A program made the position numbers and the translations under genes. Below, one piece after another: positions 37,301 through 44,829 of a stretch of DNA of 64,000 nt. The DNA lies in NCBI RefSeq assembly GCF_014650815.1, contig NZ_BMVR01000024.1:1-64000 (forward strand). Reading direction: 5' to 3'. Source of the DNA: Streptomyces flavofungini. Lineage in GTDB: Bacteria > Actinomycetota > Actinomycetes > Streptomycetales > Streptomycetaceae. Numbering within the stretch: the first letter of the stretch is position 1; the number at the start of each line of letters is the position of its first letter. Under the pieces are notes generated by a model. That model saw only the letters and a program-made list of their open reading frames with translations. It was not told the origin of the DNA and searched no databases.

Positions 37301-37407
37301 CAGACGGCGATGTCCAGCGGGACGGAGTGGGGGTAGACGGCGGGGCGGATGCGCTCGTCGAGGACGCGCTTGAGGCGGCCCTCGACGAGACGACGGTCGT
37401 CGTGCAT
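34393..37407 (-). CDS. Alpha-mannosidase, glycoside hydrolase family 38
   Basis: 1004 aa cytoplasmic enzyme (no signal peptide) that hydrolyses alpha-mannosidic bonds. N-terminal beta domain (1-240), catalytic domain starting ISAVGHAHIDSAWLWPLRE (metal His and Asp, about 265-283) with nucleophile Asp in AWLPDTFGF (about 372), helical bundle, and beta-sandwich C-terminal domains. Full length for bacterial GH38. ATG with CGGAGAA upstream. Last gene of a mannoside operon with binding-protein-dependent permeases; the 285 bp before it contain a palindromic dispersed element. Confidence 0.94.
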   Translation of the reverse strand: MHDDRRLVEGRLKRVLDERIRPAVYPHSVPLDIAVWNAPDEPVPVAEGLAATPEPTRAGARWGKPWGTSWFRVTGTVPQEWAGKTVEAVLDLGFDENMPGFQCEGLVYRPDGTPVKGLNPRNQWVRVATPAEGGEKVHLHIEAASNPVILDYHPFLPTQLGDKETAGSELQYRLERMDLAVFDETVWQLVIDLEVLGELMQELPEDSGRRFEILRAVDRALDAVDLQDVNGSAAAARAELADVLAAPANDSAHRISAVGHAHIDSAWLWPLRETVRKVARTTSNMTALLEDEPDFVFAMSQAQQWAWIKEHRPEVWAKVKKAVDEGRFVPTGGMWVESDTNMPGSEAMARQFVHGKRFFLEEFGVENDEAWLPDTFGFAAGLPQIIKAAGAKWLLTQKISWSQTNKFPHHTFQWEGIDGTRIFTHFPPVDTYNCSMKGSEIAHAARNFKDKGVARHSLAPTGWGDGGGGTTREMIAKAGRLRNLEGSATVQWETPAAFFEKAEAEYPNAPVWVGELYLELHRATLTSQAGTKQGNRRSEHLLREAELWAATAAVRAGFPYPYEELDRIWKTVLLHQFHDILPGSSIAWVHREARATYAAVAADLNGIIAAAQRALAGEGDSALVFNSAPHTRDGVPAGGAALPVAAGQSAIAARADGGYVLDNGLLRVEIDARGLVVSAYDIEAERETVAPGQAANLPQLHADFPNMWDAWDVDEFYRNSVSDLTDAQEVVPGEGASVRVVRVFGSSRMTQVLTLAPGERRLDIDTEVDWHETEKFLKLAFPLDVHAERYSSETQFGHFYRPTHTNTSWEAAKFEACNHRFVHVDEPGWGVALVNDSTYGHDVTRAVRDTDAGTTTTVRVSLLRAPRFPDPETDQGVHRFRHALAPGATVGDAVREGYRINLPERTLTGGAPVAPLVGVDNDAVVVTAVKLADDGSGDVVVRFHESRGGRAKATLAVGFPVGSVAVTDLLERPLAGAAAPELADGEVAVSLRAFELVTLRFTRG

Positions 37408-37692
37408 GTGGGGTTCTCCGTGTTGTTCGGGGTGGCTGGTGTGGGTGGTGGGGTGGGTGGGGCCTGCTGGGAGCTCCCCAGTCCCGCCCCTTTCCCGAAA
37501 CTGGGGCTCCGCCCCGGACCCCGCTCCTCAAACGCCGGAGGGGCTGACTTCAGCCCGTCGTGGGGTCCCCCCTGCTCCTTAAGAGTTTGGGGGAGTTTGA
37601 GGACGAGGCGCGGAGCGCCGATCAGCGGGGGTCCGGGGGCGCAGCCCCCGGTTCGGGAAGGGGCGGGACCGGGGCGCCCCGCAGGGCCCGCC
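37408..37692. other. Intergenic region between GH5-like and GH38 genes
   Basis: 285 bp on the same transcript direction, almost filled by the palindromic element 37481-37669. The remainder is GT/GGTG-rich with no small gene seen. Confidence 0.6.
37481..37669. repeat. Long imperfect palindromic intergenic element
   Basis: Outer arms GTCCCGCCCCTTTCCCGAA (37481-37499) and TTCGGGAAGGGGCGGGAC (37652-37669), complementary but for one extra T. Inner complementary segments include the GGGGCTCCGCCCCGGACCCC block against a diverged GGGGTCCGGGGGCGCAGC block and CTCAAAC (37527-37533) against GTTTGAG (37594-37600). About 190 bp. I recognise these blocks as a motif commonly seen between Streptomyces genes. 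Confidence 0.75.
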
Positions 37693-38970
37693 TCAGCCCA
37701 GGACCTCGGACGGCCGCACCACCTCCCCGATCCCCCGCGCGGCGAGATGCGCCGCCTCCTCCGCCCGCTCCGCGAGGACGAACGTGGGCCGCACCCCGTC
37801 CGCGGCAAGCCGGGCGAAGGCCTCGAACACGGCGCCGCCGGGCGCGCACGCGGACCGCCGCGAGAAGTCGGGGCCGACGTCGACGACGAGCGCGGTGGTC
37901 CGGGGGGCGGGTGCCGGACGCCCGTCGCGCCACTCCTTGGCGAGCCGCGCGAGGGACTCCCCCGCGGGCTTGACCCGCCCGTCGTTGGTGAGAAGACCGA
38001 GGCTGTACTCGAGTTCGGGGAAGTCGGCGAGGGAGCGGGAGACGTCGTGGGAGCACCACCACGTCACCCCCCACACATCGGCGCAGTCGAGCGCGGCGGT
38101 CACCGTGGCCTCGGTGAAGGCGGCGGCGTCCGCCGCCGGGATGAGCGGCGCGGGCGCGCCGACCTCCTGGAGCCACACCGGCCGCCCCGGCGCGAGGGCC
38201 CACGCCTTGGACAGCTCGATCATGTACGCGGCATGCTGCCCGGTGGCGACGCCGTCGCGCCCGTGCCGCTGGGCGGTGCCGTTGAAGACCCAGGAGTGGA
38301 CGGCGGTGACGGCGCCGCGGCGCGCGGCCTGGGCGGGCGTGAAGGGCTGGTCGTCCTGGTACCAGGCGGCGTCGTACTCGGCGTGCAGGTGCAGCCGCCC
38401 GGGGGCGCCCTCCTCGCAGGCGGCGAGGACCTGGGCGAGCCAGGCGTCGGCCTGTTCCTGGGTGATGCGGTCGGGGTCGGGGTGCGGCCCGGCGGCGAAC
38501 TGGTTGATCTCGTTGCCGATGGTCATGCCGATGAAGTTGGGCCGGTCGGCGAGCGCGGCGGCGAGGGTGCGCAGGTAGTCGCGCTGGCCGGAGAGCACGT
38601 CCGGGTCGGTGAAGAGGTTGCGCCGGTGCCAGGTCTGCGTCCAGGCGGGCAGGAAGTCGAAGCTCGACAGATGACCCTGCAGCCCGTCGACGTTGACGTC
38701 GAGCCCCCGCTCGGCGGCGGCGTCGGCGAGGGCGACGAGCTGCTCGACGGCGCGCGGCCGGATGAGGGTGCGGTTGGGCTGGAAGTACGGCCAGATCGGG
38801 AACACCCGGACGTGGTCGAGCCCGAGGGCGGCGACGGCGTCGAGGTCGCGGCGTACGGCGTCGAGGTCGAAGTCGAGCCAGTGGTGGAACCACCCTTGGC
38901 TGGGGGTGTAGTTGGCGCCGAAGCGGGGCGCGGCGGCGGGTGCCGCGCCGGGCAGGTCGTCAGAGCTCAA
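37693..38970 (-). CDS. Glycoside hydrolase, GH5-like (probable mannosidase or mannanase)
   Basis: 425 aa cytoplasmic TIM barrel. Opening FGANYTPSQGWFHHWLDFD, acid/base Glu in IGNEINQF (about 153) and nucleophile Glu in WLQEVGAP (about 268), spaced as in clan GH-A. Context with GH38 and sugar importers suggests trimming of imported mannose-containing glycans. Start: TTG with AGGA 7 bases upstream is preferred; an in-frame GTG 14 codons earlier would add a Pro-rich stretch without a ribosome site. C-terminal 60 residues form a small alpha/beta extension (ALVVDVGPDF) that is not needed for the barrel. Confidence 0.82.
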   Translation of the reverse strand: MSSDDLPGAAPAAAPRFGANYTPSQGWFHHWLDFDLDAVRRDLDAVAALGLDHVRVFPIWPYFQPNRTLIRPRAVEQLVALADAAAERGLDVNVDGLQGHLSSFDFLPAWTQTWHRRNLFTDPDVLSGQRDYLRTLAAALADRPNFIGMTIGNEINQFAAGPHPDPDRITQEQADAWLAQVLAACEEGAPGRLHLHAEYDAAWYQDDQPFTPAQAARRGAVTAVHSWVFNGTAQRHGRDGVATGQHAAYMIELSKAWALAPGRPVWLQEVGAPAPLIPAADAAAFTEATVTAALDCADVWGVTWWCSHDVSRSLADFPELEYSLGLLTNDGRVKPAGESLARLAKEWRDGRPAPAPRTTALVVDVGPDFSRRSACAPGGAVFEAFARLAADGVRPTFVLAERAEEAAHLAARGIGEVVRPSEVLG

Positions 38971-39048
38971 TGCGGATCCTGGTTCTGGGAGCGGGGGCGG
39001 TGCGGGCGGCACTGCGGCGGGGCGGGGCGGCGGGCGGGGCTGCGCGGG

Positions 39049-40002
39049 TCAGCCCTTGACCGCGCCCTCTCCGACGCCGCGGAAGAAGTACCGCTGGAGG
39101 CAGGCGAAGAGCACGATCAACGGCAGCACGGCGATCACGGTGCCCGCGGCGACGAGGCGTTCGTCGTTGGCGAAGGTGCCGTGCAGGTAGTTGAGGCCGA
39201 TGGTGAGCGTGAACTTGTCGGGGTCGCTGAGCACGATGAGGGGCCACAGGAAGTCGTCCCAGGCGCCCATGAAGGCGAAGATGGCGACGACCGCGAGGGT
39301 GCCCTTCACGGCGGGCAGGGCGATGCGGAAGAACCGCTGCCAGACGTTCGCGCCGTCGACGAAGGCGGCCTCCTCGACCTCGTAGGGCAGGTTGAGGAAG
39401 GCGTTGCGCATCAGCAGGACGTTGAGCGCGGAGATGCAGCCGGGCAGCAGGACGCCGATGAGGGTGTTGTTGAGTTCGAGGTCCCGCATGGTCGTGAACT
39501 GGGCGATGATGATGCCTTCGACGGGCACCAGCATCGCGAGGATGAACACGAGGGTCGCGGCCTTGCGGCCGCGGTAGCGCAGCCGGGCCAGGGCGTAGCC
39601 GGCGAGGGCGGCGCCCACGCAGTTGGTGAAGACGTTGGCCGCGGCGACCTTCAGGGAGTTGAGGGCGTAGTCCCAGACGGGGATGGTGTCGGCGACGCGT
39701 TCGTAGTTGTGCAGGGTCGGGTCGGAGGGCAGGAAGCTCGGCGGGGAGCTGAAGATGTTCTCGTGCGGGCCCTTCAGGGAGGTCGAGAGCTGCCAGAGGA
39801 ACGGCCCGATCATCAGGGCGAGCATGACGAGGAGCAGGGTGTAGCGCAGGGCCAGCTCCCACAGCGGCATGCGGCGGCCGTTCTCGTCGGCGACCCGGCC
39901 GCGGCGCGAGCGCGCGGCGGGCTTCGTCCGGCTCTTGCGGGGCGTCTCTTCCCGCGCCGCGACCGCGGCGGATGCGGCATCGTCCGTCGGCTGCGTACGC
40001 AT
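39049..40002 (-). CDS. Sugar ABC transporter permease, MalG-like
   Basis: 317 aa, basic N-terminus of about 45 residues then six membrane helices. EAA loop reads EVEEAAFVDGANVWQRFFRIALPAVKG (about 215-240), which contacts the ATPase. Pairs with the MalF-like permease whose stop overlaps it; either the ATG at 40002 (TGATG, AAGGAGG 7 bases upstream) or the GTG one codon earlier can start it. No ATPase gene in the operon, so a shared MsiK-type ATPase is likely. Confidence 0.92.
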   Translation of the reverse strand: MRTQPTDDAASAAVAAREETPRKSRTKPAARSRRGRVADENGRRMPLWELALRYTLLLVMLALMIGPFLWQLSTSLKGPHENIFSSPPSFLPSDPTLHNYERVADTIPVWDYALNSLKVAAANVFTNCVGAALAGYALARLRYRGRKAATLVFILAMLVPVEGIIIAQFTTMRDLELNNTLIGVLLPGCISALNVLLMRNAFLNLPYEVEEAAFVDGANVWQRFFRIALPAVKGTLAVVAIFAFMGAWDDFLWPLIVLSDPDKFTLTIGLNYLHGTFANDERLVAAGTVIAVLPLIVLFACLQRYFFRGVGEGAVKG

Positions 40003-40988
40003 CACGCGTCCTCCTTCCGGTCCGCGCGCAGCACGAGCAGCATCAGCGCGACGGTGACGACGAAGATGACCACGGAGATCGCGGAGGCGTAGCCGACGCG
40101 GCCGGTGAGGCCGGTGCCGGTGCGCTGGACCAGCATGACGAGGGTGGTGTCCTCACCCGCGGGGCCGCCGGTCGGTCCCGCCATCAGATAGACCTCGGAG
40201 AACACCTTGAAGGCGGCCACGGAGGACAGGGCGGCGACCAGGACCATGGTGGAGCGGACGGCCGGGACGGTGACGGAGAGGAAGCGGCGCACCGGTCCGG
40301 CCCCGTCCACGGCGGCGGCCTCGTGCAGTTCGCGGGGCACGTTGGCGAGCGCCGCTAGATAAATGATCATGTAGTAGCCGAGGCCCTTCCAGACCGTGAC
40401 GCCCATGGCGGAGAACAGCAGCAGCCACTGGTCGCTGAGGAAGCCGACCTTCCCCGCTCCGACGGCCTCCAGGACGGCGTTCACCAGGCCGCGTTCGTCG
40501 AGCATCCACACCCAGATCAGGCCGACCACGACGATGGAGGCGACCACCGGGGTGTAGAAGGCCGACCGGAAGAACGTGATGCCGGGGATCTGCTTCTGCA
40601 CGAGCAGGGCGAGCAGCAGCGGAAGCACGACGAGCGCGGGCACCACCACCAGGACGTACAGCGTGCTGTTGCGCAGGCCGATCCAGAACATGTCGTCGTG
40701 CAGCAGCTCGCGGAAGTTCGCGAGCCCGACGTACTTGCCCTCGACCAACTGCCGTTTGTCCGTGAAGGAGTTGATGATGGTGCTGACGAACGGATAGAGG
40801 ATGAAGACGCCGACGATCACGAGGCCGGGGGCGGCGAACAGCCAGGGGCTGGTGACGAGTTGGCGGCGGATGCGGCGGGCGGGGCGCCGCCCGGCGGCCG
40901 CCCGCGGGCCGGTCCCGGACTTCTGCGGCGCCGGGCCCTCGGCGGCCCGCCCCGCGGTGCGCGCCGCGGCTGCTGCTGGACTCTTCAT
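40002..40988 (-). CDS. Sugar ABC transporter permease, MalF-like
   Basis: 328 aa; about 45 residue basic/Ala-rich N-terminus, six membrane helices, EAA loop ELHEAAAVDGAGPVRRFLSVTVPAVR (about 235-260). With the MalG-like partner forms the importer channel for the glycan bound by the downstream-labelled solute-binding protein upstream in the operon. Confidence 0.92.
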   Translation of the reverse strand: MKSPAAAAARTAGRAAEGPAPQKSGTGPRAAAGRRPARRIRRQLVTSPWLFAAPGLVIVGVFILYPFVSTIINSFTDKRQLVEGKYVGLANFRELLHDDMFWIGLRNSTLYVLVVVPALVVLPLLLALLVQKQIPGITFFRSAFYTPVVASIVVVGLIWVWMLDERGLVNAVLEAVGAGKVGFLSDQWLLLFSAMGVTVWKGLGYYMIIYLAALANVPRELHEAAAVDGAGPVRRFLSVTVPAVRSTMVLVAALSSVAAFKVFSEVYLMAGPTGGPAGEDTTLVMLVQRTGTGLTGRVGYASAISVVIFVVTVALMLLVLRADRKEDA

Positions 40989-41028
40989 GGCGTACGTTCC
41001 CTGGTGATGGGGTGGCTCGGCACCGGAC

Positions 41029-42333
41029 TCAGCTCTGCTTCAGCAGCCGGTCACAGGCCTTGACAGCGTTGTCAAGCGCTTCCTTGGGGCTCTGCTTGCC
41101 CTGCAGCGCGCGGGCGACGGCGTTGCGCAGCTCGATCTTCATCTGCTCGCTGAACAGCACGGGCGTGTAGTTCACGGCCGTCTTCAGGGACTTGGCGGCG
41201 GCGATCCGCACCCGGGCCACGTCGGAGCCGTCCGCCTTGGTGAAGTACGGGTCGTCCAGGGAGCCCTTGGTGCTGGGGAAGATGGCGACCTTCTTGGCGA
41301 AGGACATCTGGCGCTGCGCGTCGGTGACGAAGTGCGCGAAGGCGACGGCGGCGGGCGTCCGCTTGGTGCGGGTGTTCACCATCACGCCCATCACGTACAT
41401 GTTGTCCTTGCCGGTGCTGCTGATCTGCGGCGTGATCCCGATGTTCTGGTAGAGCCGGGGCGCGTCCTTCTTGAACTTCTCCAGGTCCAGGGCGCTGCCC
41501 GGGTTCATGGCGACGGCCTCGGTGAGGAACTTCTTGCCGGTCGACTCCGGCGTGGCCGTGAGCGCCTGCCCGTCCAGAGCCTTGACGTCGTACAACTTCT
41601 TGTACTTGGTGAGGAGTTCGACGCCCTTCTTGTCGTTGAAGGTGAAGCCGGTGCCCTCCTTGTTCATCAGGGGCACGCCGTAGCGGCCGAAGTCCTCGAC
41701 CGTGGGCACGTTGGCGAGGGTGGCGACCTTGCCCTTGCTCTTGTCGGCCAGCTCCTCGGCGTCGGCGAACAGCTCGTCGTAGGTCTTCGGCGGCTTGTCC
41801 GCGTCCAGGCCCGCGTCCTTGAACAGGCGCTTGTTGTAGAACAGCGGCCCGGTGTTCAGGTACCAGGGGAAGGCGTACGTCCCCTCGAGGCCCGGCACCT
41901 GGTGGCTCTTCCAGGCGCCCGGCAGGTACTCCTTCTCGTACTTGCCCGCCGACTTGTCCAGGTCCAGGGCGATACCGGCCTTCGCGAGCGGGGCCACCAG
42001 GTCGGGCGAGACGTTCACGACGTCGGGCAGGGTGCCACCGGCGGCGTCGGCGCTGATCTTGTCGGCGTAGCCCTCGCCGGGCTGGTCGACCCACTTCACC
42101 TTCGCGTCCGGGTACTTCTTCTCGAAGTCGTCGATCAGACCCTCGAAGTACGACTTGAAGTTGGCCTTCAGGTTCCAGGTCTGGAAGGTGATCTCGCCCT
42201 CGACCTTGCCGGAGGCGTCGGACGAGCCGCCCTCGTCACCGCCGCCGCACGCGCTCAGCGGCAGCATGACGGCGGCGAGCGCGGCGGCGGCGACCGCCCT
42301 GCGGGGGCTTCTGGATATCCGGGAATGACGCAC
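41029..42333 (-). CDS. Extracellular sugar-binding lipoprotein (family 1 SBP)
   Basis: 434 aa. Tat-like/Arg-rich N-terminus, hydrophobic core and lipobox LSAC (Cys about 29) followed by a Gly/Asp linker. Family-1 solute-binding features: ITFQTWNLKANFKSYFEGLIDDFEKKYPDAKVKWVDQPGEGY and PDVVNVSPDLVAPLAKAG. Binds oligosaccharide, presumably mannose-containing given the GH38 neighbour. GTG start with AAAGGAG 9 bases upstream. First gene of the operon, divergent from the LacI gene. Confidence 0.93.
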   Translation of the reverse strand: MRHSRISRSPRRAVAAAALAAVMLPLSACGGGDEGGSSDASGKVEGEITFQTWNLKANFKSYFEGLIDDFEKKYPDAKVKWVDQPGEGYADKISADAAGGTLPDVVNVSPDLVAPLAKAGIALDLDKSAGKYEKEYLPGAWKSHQVPGLEGTYAFPWYLNTGPLFYNKRLFKDAGLDADKPPKTYDELFADAEELADKSKGKVATLANVPTVEDFGRYGVPLMNKEGTGFTFNDKKGVELLTKYKKLYDVKALDGQALTATPESTGKKFLTEAVAMNPGSALDLEKFKKDAPRLYQNIGITPQISSTGKDNMYVMGVMVNTRTKRTPAAVAFAHFVTDAQRQMSFAKKVAIFPSTKGSLDDPYFTKADGSDVARVRIAAAKSLKTAVNYTPVLFSEQMKIELRNAVARALQGKQSPKEALDNAVKACDRLLKQS

Positions 42334-42418
42334 GGTGAACGGCTCCTTTGCTCGGCCCGGCGTGGGCGGACACGACCTCGTCCCGCGGCGCCGGCCGCGG
42401 CGAATCGTGCCGAGGCAG

Positions 42419-42448
42419 ACCCTGCATGGCGCGGAAGTAAAAAGTCAA
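42419..42448 (-). promoter_or_regulatory. Candidate promoter of the mannoside operon
   Basis: On the minus strand TTGACT (42443-42448), an 18-bp spacer and CAGGGT (42419-42424); would give a leader of about 80 bases. Confidence 0.45.
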
Positions 42449-42525
42449 TGGATTGGTGCCGATTTGCTTCTTCGGATCCTGTTCGCGGGTACGAACTCCC
42501 TGTTCAGAGGCGTTTGTTGAATCCC

Positions 42526-42576
42526 TTGCCAGGAATAGCTAATGCGCTTTAGGCTGACCCGGCTCAAGCGCATTAG
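42526..42576 (+). promoter_or_regulatory. lacI promoter overlapped by inverted-repeat operator
   Basis: Promoter TTGCCA (42526-42531) and TAGGCT (42550-42555). The perfect arms CTAATGCGCTT (42539-42549) and AAGCGCATTAG (42566-42576) lie in the spacer and just downstream of the start site; each has a GCGC core as expected for LacI-family sites. Suggests autoregulation. Confidence 0.65.
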
Positions 42577-42671
42577 TACGTACGAGGTCGAGCCGCCGTG
42601 CGTACCCGGCAAGACCTGCGCGTACCGCGGCCGGGACCCTGCGCGGCGCCGCAGGCGGAAAGGGGCAACGC

Positions 42672-43727
42672 GTGCAAGGCAAGCGGTCACCGGCACGCCG
42701 GCCGACCATGAAGGACATCGCACGGCGCGCCGGGGTCTCCGAGAGCGCCGTCTCCTTCGCGCTCAACGACCGTCCCGGAGTCTCCGACATCACCCGCGAC
42801 CGGGTGCGCAGGGTCGCCGAGCAACTGGGCTGGCGCCCGAGCACCGCGGCGCGCGCCCTGTCGGGCGAGGGCGCGGCGACGGTCGGCCTGGTGGTGGCGC
42901 GGCCCGCGGCCACGCTCGGCGTCGACTCGTTCTTCCTGCAGTTGATCTCCGGCGTCCAGGAGGTCCTGGCCGAGCGCCAGCTCGGCCTGCTGTTCCAGGT
43001 CGTGGAGGACGTCGACGCGGAGTGCGCGGTGTACCGGCGGTGGTGGGCCGAGCACCGCGTCGACGGCGTCCTCGTCGTGGACCCGCGCACCGACGACCCC
43101 CGGCCGGGGCTGCTCTCGGAACTGGGCATTCCGGCGGTCGTCACCGGCGGAGTGCCCGATCCCGAGAGCGGGCCGCCCCCGGGTCTTTCCACCGTCTGGG
43201 CCGACGACGCGGGCGCGATGGCGTCCGTCGTCGGCCATCTGCACACCCTCGGCCACCGCCGCGTCGTGCACATCGCCGGGCTGCCCGGCCTCGCGCACAC
43301 CGAGCGCCGCATCCGCACCCTGCGGGCGGAGGCCGACCGCCGCGGCCTGACCGAGGTGCGGTCGGTGACCACGGACTACTCGGACTCCGAGGGTGCGGCG
43401 GTCACCCGCCGCGTCCTGAGCTCGGAGACACCGCCGACGGCTCTCGTGTACGACAACGACGTGATGGCCGTCGCCGGGGTGGCCGCGGCGGCCTCCCTCG
43501 GCTTCGGCGTACCGGACGACGTGTCCGTGGTGGCCTGGGAGGACTCGGCGCTGTGCCGGATGGTGCACCCGTGGCTCACCGCCCTGTCCCGCGACACGGT
43601 GTCCTTCGGGCGGACGGCGGCACGGGAACTCCTCGGGCTCCTGGACGACGGGCCTTCGGAGACGGTGCAGGTGCCGCTGCCCCGGCTGATCGAGCGGGAG
43701 AGCACGGGGGCGGTGCGGGACATGTGA
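42672..43727 (+). CDS. LacI-family repressor of the mannoside operon
   Basis: 351 aa. N-terminal HTH MKDIARRAGVSESAVSFALNDRPGVS (about 13-38) and hinge, then the periplasmic-binding-protein-like ligand domain (TVGLVVARPA to CRMVHPWLTAL). GTG start preceded by AAAGGGG; an ATG 12 codons in would remove a basic arm. Divergent from the sugar operon and with an inverted-repeat operator in its own promoter. Confidence 0.92.
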   Translation: MQGKRSPARRPTMKDIARRAGVSESAVSFALNDRPGVSDITRDRVRRVAEQLGWRPSTAARALSGEGAATVGLVVARPAATLGVDSFFLQLISGVQEVLAERQLGLLFQVVEDVDAECAVYRRWWAEHRVDGVLVVDPRTDDPRPGLLSELGIPAVVTGGVPDPESGPPPGLSTVWADDAGAMASVVGHLHTLGHRRVVHIAGLPGLAHTERRIRTLRAEADRRGLTEVRSVTTDYSDSEGAAVTRRVLSSETPPTALVYDNDVMAVAGVAAAASLGFGVPDDVSVVAWEDSALCRMVHPWLTALSRDTVSFGRTAARELLGLLDDGPSETVQVPLPRLIERESTGAVRDM

Positions 43728-43789
43728 GGCTCACGGTGGCCGCCGTCGGCGGGGTTGTCGGTGGTGTCGGTGGTGTCGGTGGGGTCGGC

Positions 43790-43795
43790 CAGACT
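43790..43795 (+). promoter_or_regulatory. Probable -10 box, phosphotransferase gene
   Basis: CAGACT six bases before the ATG at 43802; the preceding 35 bases are GGTGGTGTC-type direct repeats. Confidence 0.4.
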
Positions 43796-43801
43796 GGGGC
43801 C

Positions 43802-44740
43802 ATGGAGCAGCGTGAGACGGAGCGGATCGGTGCGGCGCTGGGGCGCCCCGTGCTCGGGGCCCGGCCCCTCGCGGGCGGGTTCTCCCACGAGACGGCGCTG
43901 CTCACGCTCGCCGACGGCCCCGTGGTGGCCCGGCTCGGCGGGCCCGCCCCCGCCGTGGAGGCCGCGGTCATGGCGGCGGCCCGCCCGCAGGTCCCGGTGC
44001 CCGAGGTGCTGTTCGTGCTGCCCGCCGTGGTGGAGCCGGACGAGGCCCGCGCCGCGATGGTCCTGGAGTACGTACCGGGCACACCGCTCAGTCACGTCCT
44101 CGGCGGCGGCGGGGTCGACCGGAACTCCCTCATCGCACTCGGCACCGAGGTCGGCCGTGTCGCCGCCCGCGTCGGGACCGTGACGTTCGACAGGACCGGC
44201 TTCTTCACGGACGGCCGGCTCGCCGTCGGACAGGACGAGCAGCCGTGGTCCCGGCAGTTGCCGGAGGTCGCCGAGGCGTGCGTGGCCGCCGCGCCCGCGG
44301 GCCGGCTCGACCCGGCCGTGCGGCGGGCCTGGGTGAAGCTGTGCGAGACCCACGCGCCCGCCCTGGAGCGCGTGGACCACCTGGCGTGCCTCGTGCACGC
44401 CGACTTCAACCCCAAGAACATCCTGGTGTCCCGCGCGGGTCCCGGCTGGCGCGTCGACGCCGTCCTGGACTGGGAGTTCGCCTACTCCGGCTGTCCGTAC
44501 GGGGACGCGGCGAACATGCTGCGCTTCGGGGACGCCTACCCCGACGGGTTCCTCGACGGCTTCCGCGAAGGGTTTCGTACGGGAGAGCGCGTCCATCCCC
44601 TCGACGCGGACTGGGAGTACCTGGGCCGGGTCCTCGACCTGTTCGCCCTCAGCGACCTGGTGACACGGCCGGAGGGGCACGAGGTCGCGGACGCGGCGGC
44701 CGAGGTGGTCCGGCGGTGGGTGGTGCGGCCGTTCACGTGA
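43802..44740 (+). CDS. Aminoglycoside phosphotransferase-like kinase (APH family)
   Basis: 312 aa. Kinase-like fold with catalytic LVHADFNPKNIL (His/Asp/Asn, about 200-211) and metal-binding DWEFAYSGCPYGDAANML (Asp about 224). Family members phosphorylate antibiotics, choline, homoserine or other small hydroxyl compounds; the substrate cannot be read here. ATG follows CAGACT by 6 bases, so probably leaderless. Four 18-bp tandem repeats follow the stop. Confidence 0.88.
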   Translation: MEQRETERIGAALGRPVLGARPLAGGFSHETALLTLADGPVVARLGGPAPAVEAAVMAAARPQVPVPEVLFVLPAVVEPDEARAAMVLEYVPGTPLSHVLGGGGVDRNSLIALGTEVGRVAARVGTVTFDRTGFFTDGRLAVGQDEQPWSRQLPEVAEACVAAAPAGRLDPAVRRAWVKLCETHAPALERVDHLACLVHADFNPKNILVSRAGPGWRVDAVLDWEFAYSGCPYGDAANMLRFGDAYPDGFLDGFREGFRTGERVHPLDADWEYLGRVLDLFALSDLVTRPEGHEVADAAAEVVRRWVVRPFT

Positions 44741-44811
44741 GGGCCCGGTTCAGGTGCGGGGCCCGGTTCCAGGCGAGGGCCCGGTTCCAGGCGAGGGCCC
44801 GATTTCTGGAC
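44741..44811 (+). repeat. Four tandem copies of an 18-bp unit
   Basis: Copies begin with GGGCCCGGTT or GGGCCCGATT: one of 17 bases, two identical (44758-44775 and 44776-44793), one diverged. Directly after the phosphotransferase stop, ahead of the convergent methyltransferase. Confidence 0.85.
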
Positions 44812-44829
44812 GGGCGCGGGCGGCCTGGC

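Larger units (their letters stand above)
42334..42671. other. Divergent regulatory region of the mannoside operon
   Basis: 338 bp, locally AT-rich. Holds a promoter toward the binding-protein gene, a promoter toward lacI and an 11-bp inverted repeat, all listed separately. No small gene seen. Confidence 0.6.

Noticed and set aside
34576..40092. Very long open frame on the plus strand through the GH38, GH5-like and permease genes
   Set aside because: It is antisense to well-supported genes; such shadows are expected where third positions are almost all G or C. Its translation is Val/Gly/Arg/Ala-rich with no family resemblance.
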